DNA of 64,000 nt from Haloterrigena turkmenica DSM 5511 (lineage in GTDB: Archaea > Halobacteriota > Halobacteria > Halobacteriales > Natrialbaceae), in assembly GCF_000025325.1 (NCBI RefSeq), contig NC_013743.1:1922001-1986000 (forward strand), written 5' to 3'. The notes under the pieces are model-generated. The model was not told the origin of the DNA. It was given only the letters and a program-made list of their open reading frames with translations, and ran no database searches. The number at the start of each line of letters is the position of its first letter. The stretch's first letter is position 1. Below, piece by piece: positions 18,332 through 29,097 of this stretch. The position numbers and the translations under genes were made by a program.

Positions 18332-18481
18332 GTGTATTCCGTACCGGCGCTACGATGTTAACTGTGACGCCACCGGTACCGCTCCTCGACCTGTGATCGT
18401 CCGGAGAGACATTCGATACAGCCCGCCTCGAGTGTGGTCGTCGGGTCGGGGTCGGTGACGGACGCCGCGGGGCTACTCGCC

Positions 18482-18727
18482 TTAGCCGTTCGCGTGTCGT
18501 TTCACTGTCCGATAGTACGTCCCGAACTGCCGTTCGTCGTTGCGCGACAGTTCGATGTCGTGTTCCGCCAGTAGCTCGAGCATTCGCTTTGGCTCGCAGT
18601 CGTACCACATCGACAGGAGCCGGACGTTCTTCTGCGCGTAGTCGTAGTTCCGCTCGAGCACGCGTCCGTCGGTCGGATCGACCACCGACTCGCGATCGGG
18701 CTTACGGTCGCGCTCACGCCGTGCCAT
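18482..18727 (-). CDS. small haloarchaeal protein of unknown function
   Basis: An 81-residue charged protein: MARRERDRKPDRESV then NYDYAQKNVRLLSMWYDCEPKRMLELLAEHDIELSRNDERQFGTYYRTVKRHANG. It is helical and basic toward the end, unlike most neighbours. ATG 18727 is favoured over the upstream codon at 18754. No motif of known function is seen. It ends a short distance from hisD, on the same strand. Confidence 0.6.
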   Translation of the reverse strand: MARRERDRKPDRESVVDPTDGRVLERNYDYAQKNVRLLSMWYDCEPKRMLELLAEHDIELSRNDERQFGTYYRTVKRHANG

Positions 18728-18808
18728 CTCGACTCGTACTTGCGGATCCAGCACCGTAAAAACTCGGTTGGACGTTCCCAGAACTCGGGCGGCGGCTGTA
18801 ACTGCTGC

Positions 18809-20107
18809 TTACGCCCCGTCGCCCTCGCGATCTTCGAGTCGCTGTCGAACGCTTTCGGCGTGGGCCTCGAGCCCTTCGGCGTCGGCCAGCGTCGTGATCG
18901 TGTCGCCGATGTCGGCCAGTCCCTCGGCGGACAGCCGCTGGACCGTCGTCGACCGGAGGAACGTCTCGATCGAGAGGCCACCGGTCACGCGCGCGCCGCC
19001 GTTGGTCGGCAGGACGTGGTTCGTTCCGCTGGCGTAGTCGCCCGCGGCGACCGGCGTGTTCGGCCCGAGGAAGACGCTGCCCGCGCTGTCGATTCGCTCG
19101 AGGATCGACTCCTCGTCGTCGGCGATAATCGAGAGGTGTTCGGGGGCGTACTCCTCGGTGAACAGGATCGCCTCGCTCATCGACCGGGCGAGCAAGACGC
19201 CGCTCGCGTCGTTCTCGAACGCACCGCGTATCACGTCCTCTCGCTTGCGCGCTTCGGTCTGCCCGTCGACGGCCGCGGCAACGGCATCGGCGGTCTCCGC
19301 GTCGTCGGTGACGGCGACCACGGACGCGTTCGGGTCGTGCTCGGCCTGTGCGACCAGTTCCGCCGCGACGAGGTCCGGATCGGCGGTCTCGTCAGCGACG
19401 ACGACCACTTCACTGGGCCCCGCGAGGAAGTCGATCTCGACGTCGCCCCGAACGGCCGCTTTCGCGGCCGTCACCCACTTGTTGCCCGGACCGACGATTT
19501 TCTGAACCCGCGTGATCGTCTCGGTGCCGTAGGCCAGCCCGGCGATCGCCTGCGCGCCGCCGACGCTGTAGACCGCGTCCGCGCCCGCGACGTGGATCGC
19601 CGCCAGCGTGACGGGGTTCAGTTCGTCGGCCGGCGGCGTGACGACCGCGACGTGGTCGACGCCCGCGACGACCGCCGGGACGACGCCCATGATCGCACTC
19701 GAGGGGTACGCTGCCGACCCGCCAGGCACGTAGACTCCGACCCGCTCGATCGGCCGAAACCGCCGGCCGAGTTCCCGTCCGGGACCGAACTCGCGGCGCC
19801 AGTCCTCGGGGAGTTGGGCCTCGTGGAACTCCCTGACGTTGTCCGCGGCCGTCTCGATCGCCTCCCGAACATCGCCCTCGAGATCCTCGTACGCGCGCTC
19901 GCACGCGTCAGTGATATCGATGTTGCCCAGCTCGACGTCGTCGAACTCGCTCGTAAACTCGCGAACCGCGACGTCGCCTTCCTCGTGTACGCGGTCGACG
20001 ATCTCCCGTACGTCGTCGCTGATCGCGTCGATACCGGCGTCACGGTCGAAGAACGCGGTCCGATCGGCCGGTCCGAGGTCGGCGAGTTCCCGTACGTCCA
20101 CAGTCAT
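18809..20107 (-). CDS. hisD: histidinol dehydrogenase
   Basis: A 432-residue protein of the expected HisD length. Family signatures are visible: YVPGGSAAYPSSAIMGVVPA (with the G-G-A/S-Y-P-S motif), IVGPGNKWVTAAKAAV, IDFLAGPSEVVVVAD, EEYAPEHLSII with the catalytic His-Glu area, and FLGPNTPVAAGDYASGTNHVLPT. The enzyme oxidises L-histidinol to L-histidine with two NAD+, the last step of histidine synthesis, with a zinc ion at the active site. It is not in a full his operon here; hisC is elsewhere in this window (53962). Confidence 0.96.
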   Translation of the reverse strand: MTVDVRELADLGPADRTAFFDRDAGIDAISDDVREIVDRVHEEGDVAVREFTSEFDDVELGNIDITDACERAYEDLEGDVREAIETAADNVREFHEAQLPEDWRREFGPGRELGRRFRPIERVGVYVPGGSAAYPSSAIMGVVPAVVAGVDHVAVVTPPADELNPVTLAAIHVAGADAVYSVGGAQAIAGLAYGTETITRVQKIVGPGNKWVTAAKAAVRGDVEIDFLAGPSEVVVVADETADPDLVAAELVAQAEHDPNASVVAVTDDAETADAVAAAVDGQTEARKREDVIRGAFENDASGVLLARSMSEAILFTEEYAPEHLSIIADDEESILERIDSAGSVFLGPNTPVAAGDYASGTNHVLPTNGGARVTGGLSIETFLRSTTVQRLSAEGLADIGDTITTLADAEGLEAHAESVRQRLEDREGDGA

Positions 20108-20155
20108 ACCATCCGATTCGTGGGGTGGCGGAAAAACGGTTTCCTTAGTCCCGCC

Positions 20156-20377
20156 TCAGGCCTCATCGTTCTCGACCGTCCAGACGCCGACCGCGTCCAG
20201 CGTCGCCCGGACGAACAGGTAGACGACGATGAGAAAGCCGACGACCGCGAACGGCGCCTGGAGCAGTTCCGCGACGTCGCGGCCGAGGACCAGCTGGCCG
20301 AACCCGCGGACGAAGAAACTCAGGACGACCAGTCCGATCCCGGCGACCGCGAGTTTGACGAACCCCGATCGATCCAT
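20156..20377 (-). CDS. small two-helix membrane protein
   Basis: A 73-residue protein with two hydrophobic helices, about residues 6-26 and 40-62, separated by the polar GRDVAELLQ loop. It has no recognised motif. It lies upstream of hisD, on the same strand (48-base gap), and might be co-transcribed, but the relation to histidine synthesis is not evident. Confidence 0.6.
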   Translation of the reverse strand: MDRSGFVKLAVAGIGLVVLSFFVRGFGQLVLGRDVAELLQAPFAVVGFLIVVYLFVRATLDAVGVWTVENDEA

Positions 20378-20659
20378 ACGCGAGCATACGACGCCGATCG
20401 GTAAATCGTATCGATTAGCCGGAGTCCAGTTCGACTGCCCCGCGTTCCATCACCCATATGAGTCCGTGACGCGTTCAGTTGCTCCGTACAGCCCGAATCG
20501 CATCTCCGAGCGCGGTAAATCGACCGTTTCGAACGGCAGTACGGTATCGCGATCGTCCCAGCCAGCGATACGTTTCCTCCGACCGATAGCGCGCGGACAG
20601 TCGGCCGCGCGGTCAACAGGCGCTGCATAACTATTCACTCCCCACCGCACCGCCCTCGT

Positions 20660-21286
20660 ATGTGGCCGTGGGAACACGCGATCGTCGCCTACCTCGCCTA
20701 CTCGACGTTTTGTCACGCGATCTATCGGGACTCGCCCTCCGGACTCGAGGCGATCGCCGTCGTCTTCGCGTCGGTCTTCCCGGATCTCGTTGATAAACTG
20801 CTGGCCTGGGAATTCGGCGTCTTCGACGCCGGCTACGCGATCGGTCACTCCGTTTTCGCCGCCGTTCCGATTTCGATCGGTATCGGCCTTGCGGCTCGCT
20901 CGGTCGGTCGCTCTCGAGCGGGAATCGCGTTCGGGCTCGGCTACCTCCTGCACCTGCCCGCGGACGTGCTCGATTCGTACGTCCGCGAGGGGATCTTTCA
21001 GCCGGAACTGATGTTCTGGCCCGTGGTCGTCGTCCAGGGTCACGGTGCGAACCAGGGGTTCGTCGAGCAGTTCCTGCTGTTTTTCTCCCGGTATCGGGAC
21101 GAACTGCTCGCGGGGAACCTCACGACGTACCGCTGGCTCCAGATCGCCCTCGCCGTCTTCACCGCCCTCCTGTGGCTCTACGACGGCGCACCCGTACTGC
21201 GGGACTTCCTCCGTGGCTGTCGTCGGCTGCTCCTCGGAGCGATCGGCTCGAGTCGCCGACTCGATGAGTCCACTGGCCGCCGCTAG
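20660..21286 (+). CDS. membrane-bound metal-dependent hydrolase, DUF457-like (short form)
   Basis: A 208-residue membrane protein. The N-terminal MWPWEHAIVAYLAYS with an early His, the ASVFPDLVDKLL Asp pair, and AIGHSVFAAVP with a His are the metal-site-like motifs of the DUF457 family, in the same order as in the longer protein at 15125-16123. About five membrane helices are visible. Function unknown. It stands just upstream of the rRNA leader and its stop codon lies about 85 bases before the first rRNA promoter element. Confidence 0.8.
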   Translation: MWPWEHAIVAYLAYSTFCHAIYRDSPSGLEAIAVVFASVFPDLVDKLLAWEFGVFDAGYAIGHSVFAAVPISIGIGLAARSVGRSRAGIAFGLGYLLHLPADVLDSYVREGIFQPELMFWPVVVVQGHGANQGFVEQFLLFFSRYRDELLAGNLTTYRWLQIALAVFTALLWLYDGAPVLRDFLRGCRRLLLGAIGSSRRLDESTGRR

Positions 21287-21370
21287 CGTCTCCAGACCGT
21301 ACCCCGGCCCCGACAGTTTCGTCCTCCTGACAGTCCCTCGGTACTGATCAACGTACGACAGACGTCTCTC

Positions 21371-21388
21371 GAGACGACGGCCTTATAT
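21371..21388 (+). promoter_or_regulatory. rRNA promoter element, copy 1
   Basis: GAGACGACGGCCTTATAT, with the TATA box TTATAT at its end, about 605 bases before the 16S start. Identical to copy 2. Confidence 0.75.
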
Positions 21389-21569
21389 ATGTCCCCGGCT
21401 TCCGTCACTAATGCGAACGACGTGGCCCACGCCGCCACGTCCCCTCCGGCCGTATTCCGGCGCGGAGGTAGGCACAATATCCCACCTCTCGTCGCGAGCC
21501 ATCGATTCGATCGATTGGTTCGCTCGAGGGCACGCGGATCACTTCGCGATCGACGCCGACCGGCGTCGT

Positions 21570-21587
21570 GAGACGACGGCCTTATAT
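21570..21587 (+). promoter_or_regulatory. rRNA promoter element, copy 2
   Basis: The same GAGACGACGGCCTTATAT, exactly 199 bases after copy 1. A CGACGCC/GGCGTCG inverted repeat lies directly upstream (21551-21568). Confidence 0.75.
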
Positions 21588-21842
21588 GGGCTGGCGTCGT
21601 ACACTGAAGTACGCGAAACCCGATGCCGGATGTGGTTTCCGGGGTTAGGTTGATCCGATGCCCTTAAGTGTATGAGGGCGTTGGGATATGAACGCAAACG
21701 CGTGATCGACGAGACGTTCAACTCGTCCCGTCATCCCGGGCCACTCGAGTCCGAAGGGGTTAAGTACCCTTCGTGGCTTACGAGTAGGTCCGAAGGAGAT
21801 GAGGATTCCACCCCTGCGGTCCGCCGTACAGATGGGATCTGA

Positions 21843-21876
21843 TGTTAGCCTTGGTAGTTCGGTGACGCCCGATCGG
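21843..21876 (+). other. 5' arm of the pre-16S processing stem (bulge-helix-bulge)
   Basis: TGTTAGCCTTGGTAGTT at 21843-21859 is the exact reverse complement of 23554-23570 after the 16S gene; further in, CGCCCGATCGG pairs with CCGATCGGGC at 23537-23546. The two helices, separated by unpaired bases, form the bulge-helix-bulge cut by the archaeal splicing endonuclease to release pre-16S RNA. Confidence 0.85.
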
Positions 21877-21975
21877 TCGGCGATCTGTGGTCACCGAACG
21901 TGGACCCATGTGTGAGTGTGTATCTTAACATTCACCGCCAACAAACCCTCCCCAACATTGGGGAGAACATATAGC

Positions 21976-23447
<1,472 letters not shown>

Positions 23448-23536
23448 CCACAGACCGAGACCAGGCCGTCGTGCCTGGCTCACCACGCGTGGCGCGTTGC
23501 GCCACGCACTCCACGTTCGATCGACCATCCGTTTGG

Positions 23537-23570
23537 CCGATCGGGCACCTTAGAACTACCAAGGCTAACA
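23537..23570 (+). other. 3' arm of the pre-16S processing stem
   Basis: CCGATCGGGC followed, after seven bases, by AACTACCAAGGCTAACA, complementary to the arm at 21843-21876. Confidence 0.85.
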
Positions 23571-23604
23571 CTTTCGCGCTCTGTCCACCCTCCGGGGTGG
23601 ACGT

Positions 23605-23676
23605 GGGCCCATAGCTCAGTGGTAGAGTGCCTCCTTTGCAAGGAGGATGCCCAGGGTTCGAATCCCTGTGGGTCCA
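23605..23676 (+). tRNA. tRNA-Ala (anticodon UGC)
   Basis: A 72-base cloverleaf in the 16S-23S spacer. Acceptor GGGCCCA pairs with TGGGTCC, the D arm is AGCTCAGTGGTAGAGT, the anticodon stem CCTCC/GGAGG closes the loop TTTGCAA with anticodon TGC, and the T arm carries GGTTCGAATCC. The discriminator is A and no CCA is encoded, which is added after transcription. Its position in the spacer is the archaeal rule. Confidence 0.98.
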
Positions 23677-23824
23677 TGACTCGGAGCGGATCGAGACCGT
23701 GTCCCTTAAGTGGGACAGGCGTCTTCGATCTAATCCGAACGAAAACCGATGCACCAGCCCGTGTAAACGTGGCTGGGAAGGGTTAATGCATGCCGCGTCT
23801 ACGGCGTGCAGATGAGACCGTGTG

Positions 23825-23857
23825 TACGTGTAGTCCAGGCGTCCACTGGACCCGTTC
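23825..23857 (+). other. 5' arm of the pre-23S processing stem (bulge-helix-bulge)
   Basis: TACGTGTAGTCCAG at 23825-23838 is the exact reverse complement of 26873-26886; GCGTCC and GGACCCGTTC just after it pair with GAACGGGTCCGGACGC at 26854-26869, with a three-base bulge. Together they make the splice-endonuclease site for pre-23S release. Confidence 0.85.
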
Positions 23858-23903
23858 CCGGGTCACATACCATTGCACTCTGTGCAATGCCGATCCGATG
23901 AAC

Positions 23904-26820
<2,917 letters not shown>

Positions 26821-26853
26821 ATAACTACAATCGCATTGGATCCGTGACGCGGT

Positions 26854-26886
26854 GAACGGGTCCGGACGCAAACTGGACTACACGTA
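26854..26886 (+). other. 3' arm of the pre-23S processing stem
   Basis: GAACGGGTCCGGACGC then AAA then CTGGACTACACGTA, complementary to 23825-23857. Confidence 0.85.
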
Positions 26887-26945
26887 TACTACGGTCGACC
26901 ACCACCGATATTGGCATGATCACGGTTCGATTCCGTGAATCGGCG

Positions 26946-27067
26946 TTCGGCGGCCACAGCGGCGGGGAACCACCCGTACCCATCCCGAACACGGACGTTA
27001 AGCCCGCCTGCGTTTCGGCGAGTACTGGAGTGCGCGAGCCTCTGGGAGAGCTGATTCGCCGCCACCA
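26946..27067 (+). rRNA. 5S ribosomal RNA
   Basis: A 122-base 5S gene. The terminal helix TTCGGCGGC pairs with the 3' end GCCGCCACC; CCCGTACCCATCCCGAACAC and GGAGTGCGCGAGCCTCTGGG are the conserved internal segments of haloarchaeal 5S. It follows the 23S by about 125 bases. Confidence 0.96.
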
Positions 27068-27085
27068 CTCATACTTCATCATCAG

Positions 27086-27113
27086 GCCCCACACAGCCGC
27101 TGCTGTGTGGGGC
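27086..27113 (+). terminator. hairpin after the rRNA operon, terminator candidate
   Basis: GCCCCACACAGC, loop CGCT, then GCTGTGTGGGGC: a perfect 12-base-pair stem 18 bases after 5S. It is followed by TACTCGTATTTACC, not a run of T, so it may stop transcription or protect the 3' end. Confidence 0.55.
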
Positions 27114-27257
27114 TACTCGTATTTACCCCAGTAGTGGCATCACTATCAATCGAGGAGATCGTGTTTGTCTCTAGCTCTGGGAACGATGGTCGCCGTACAA
27201 TCGTACCAAATATTTTTGGAACGGGGCTTATTCGGATGTGTGAAAAACTGGGTGAAT

Positions 27258-27668
27258 ATGAAAACAGAACGTCCTTCCTTGGACGCCGTATACGGACTTC
27301 TCTCCGAGTCGCGCTGTCGATACCTCCTGTACTACTTTTTAAAGAGCAATCACGCGAACATCGAGAGCGTTTCCTTACAGATCGCTGCTTGGGAGCAGGG
27401 TGAGTCGATCGAAGCCGTCACCGAGGCGCAAAAACAACGTGTGACGACATCGCTGGTCCACAGCCACCTTCCGAAACTCGAGGACCACGGTCTCATCGAG
27501 CACGACAGTCGGACGGGTGACGTGATCGTTAGCAGCGAGTTCGACGAGGTCAGCGAGACCGTTCGTCAGGCGCGGGCAAGCGAAGACGAGATCACGATAA
27601 CAGGATCATCGATGGAGTCGTTCCTGTACAGCGAATCGGTTCCCTCGTCAAACAGAGAGCGACAGTAG
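27258..27668 (+). CDS. DUF7344 winged-helix-like protein
   Basis: A 136-residue protein from ATG 27258: MKTERPSLDAVYGLLSESRCRYLLYYFLKS, then IAAWEQG, TTSLVHSHLPKLEDHGLIEHDSRTGDVIV. The pattern of helix, HLPKLxxxGLI and short beta wing is that of DUF7344, a haloarchaeal helix-turn-helix-like domain, probably DNA-binding. The gene is less GC-rich than most of its neighbours, with AT-rich sequence upstream (CAAATATTTTTGG near 27206-27218 as promoter). It is the first protein gene after the rRNA operon. Relation to a second DUF7344 protein at 40115-40576 is by family only. Confidence 0.8.
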   Translation: MKTERPSLDAVYGLLSESRCRYLLYYFLKSNHANIESVSLQIAAWEQGESIEAVTEAQKQRVTTSLVHSHLPKLEDHGLIEHDSRTGDVIVSSEFDEVSETVRQARASEDEITITGSSMESFLYSESVPSSNRERQ

Positions 27669-28111
27669 CGCACGGGTGACTCGGTTTGCGGTCGAAAACC
27701 GTGAGTGTCCACCACGAGTCGGGCGGCGGAGACGGTTGTCCAAGGGAAATGGAGCGTGTGGGTGTGTTACCCACAGTGATGAATGTTAACACACAGGGTA
27801 TTACACGTTTTCTCGACTTGCAGCGGATGAAAGCAGAGCTGCTGGTCGAAATCGGTATCGCCCGGAACACTAACGTCCAGCCTCATCCCGTGGCGGCGTG
27901 CCGCGTCGGCTGGCTAACCCTCGTGCCGGGCGGAGGTGCAATCGTGCTCCTCGAACGGGTGGGCGAGGCCCACCGAATATCGCGTGCCCGGGTTCGCCGT
28001 GCTGTCATCGCACCCGGATGGGTAGACTCGGACGGGGACTAAAGGCACGCACTCGCCCTATGAGGTCGTCCGGTTTAACTCTTCCACCGTCCGATCGATA
28101 TCGGATCCGTC
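27669..28111. other. intergenic stretch of unclear content
   Basis: About 440 bases between the DUF7344 gene and the convergent end of coxB. Open frames exist (for example 27686-28042 on plus) but their predicted proteins are rich in Arg, Val and Gly without the acidic bias of real genes here, and I do not believe them. A small inverted repeat TGTGGGT/ACCCACA occurs at about 27757-27775. No tRNA or known structured RNA was recognised. Confidence 0.4.
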
Positions 28112-28882
28112 TCAGTCGGGATCCGGCGCTTCGGCGACGGTCCCCTCGTTTTCCGAAAGCCATTGGTCGTAGGTTTCGGAGTCGACGACCACGATCTCAC
28201 CTTGCATCCGTGAGTGGCCGGCGCCGCAGAACTCCGCACAGACCACGTCGTAGCGGCCGGGTTCGTCGACGATGGTCCGTGCGCGAGTGTAGTCGCCGGG
28301 GAACGCGTCCTGTTTGACGCCCAGATCCGGGACGAAAAGCGAGTGGATGACGTCGTCACTAGTCAGCCAGAACGTCACGTCCTCATTGGCGGGGATCACG
28401 ATCTGATTTTCCGTCGTGACGTTAGCCTCGGGATAGGTCGCTTGCCACTCCCACTGATAGCCGCGGACGTGGACCTCCTCGTCGCCGGTATCGGGAAGGT
28501 CCTCGAAGGAGTCAAACCCCTCCTGACTTTGGTTGTCGGTATCGAGCGCCTGCGACGGCGAGATATAGGGATTGACGAGAACGGAGTAGCCGGAGAGGCC
28601 GACGAACAGCAGGATAATCGCCGTCGCGGCGGTCCAGGTGATCTCGAGCGAGGGATCCTCGGTCGTCGGCTGCGGATCGTCGTTGTCGTGGAACTTGACG
28701 GCCGCGTAGATCAGGATCATCAGGACGAACAGCGTCAGCGGCAGCGCTGCGTAGAGCAACTGATACTCGAGGCCGTCGATGAGTTCGCGGTTGGGTGATT
28801 GCGCCGCAACTGTGCCGGTCAGCGCGAGGAGCGTCGAGAGCGCCGCGGCGGTGAACGCGACGGTCGTGCGACGACTGCTCAT
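28112..28882 (-). CDS. coxB: cytochrome c oxidase subunit II
   Basis: A 256-residue protein with a secretion-type N-terminus (TVAFTAAALSTLLALTGTVAAQS), two membrane helices (about 42-62 and 84-102), and a periplasm-facing cupredoxin domain. The full CuA site is present: His180 and the cluster Cys215, Glu217, Cys219, His223 and Met226 (CAEFCGAGHSRM). WEWQATYPE is the aromatic electron-entry region. It accepts electrons from a small redox carrier and passes them to subunit I. It is divergent from coxA. A TATA box lies 26-31 bases upstream of the start. Confidence 0.95.
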   Translation of the reverse strand: MSSRRTTVAFTAAALSTLLALTGTVAAQSPNRELIDGLEYQLLYAALPLTLFVLMILIYAAVKFHDNDDPQPTTEDPSLEITWTAATAIILLFVGLSGYSVLVNPYISPSQALDTDNQSQEGFDSFEDLPDTGDEEVHVRGYQWEWQATYPEANVTTENQIVIPANEDVTFWLTSDDVIHSLFVPDLGVKQDAFPGDYTRARTIVDEPGRYDVVCAEFCGAGHSRMQGEIVVVDSETYDQWLSENEGTVAEAPDPD

Positions 28883-28907
28883 TGACGGCGGTTCAACGAC
28901 CGGTGTG

Positions 28908-28913
28908 ATATAT
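28908..28913 (-). promoter_or_regulatory. TATA box of coxB
   Basis: ATATAT (minus strand) lies 26-31 bases upstream of the coxB ATG at 28882, fitting a leaderless transcript. Confidence 0.6.
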
Positions 28914-29018
28914 GTCGTTCATCGTTCCGTGAACAGTCACTGTTTCGGACAGTTTTGAACGGATACTGGAGTTCGAAGGAATGTCAAAATCGACGACAGT
29001 CACTCTCTCATCAGTTCA

Positions 29019-29028
29019 TATTTATTGG
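29019..29028 (+). promoter_or_regulatory. likely TATA box of coxA
   Basis: The A/T-rich block TATTTATTGG in the coxB/coxA divergent gap lies about 70-80 bases upstream of the coxA ATG at 29098 and would give a short leader. Confidence 0.4.
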
Positions 29029-29097
29029 GATCGGTGGTGAGCCTACCGCTATGTACGGCGACGAGCGGTGCGGTCGGATCGGCGGTGGTGGGCGTCG

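Larger units (their letters stand above)
21287..21975 (+). promoter_or_regulatory. rRNA operon leader with multiple promoters
   Basis: This 690-base gap holds no gene. Two identical copies of the 18-base element GAGACGACGGCCTTATAT lie at 21371-21388 and 21570-21587, each ending in a TATA box; they are almost certainly tandem rRNA promoters, as known for haloarchaeal rrn operons. Further downstream are TTAAGTGTA and TTAAGTA segments that may be additional starts or processing sites, an inverted repeat 21752-21758/21767-21773, and the 5' arm of the 16S processing stem. Confidence 0.8.

Noticed and set aside
27686-28042. Possible 118-residue gene after DUF7344
   Set aside because: It is not acidic, has no recognisable motif and the start has no promoter; I treat the region as gap.
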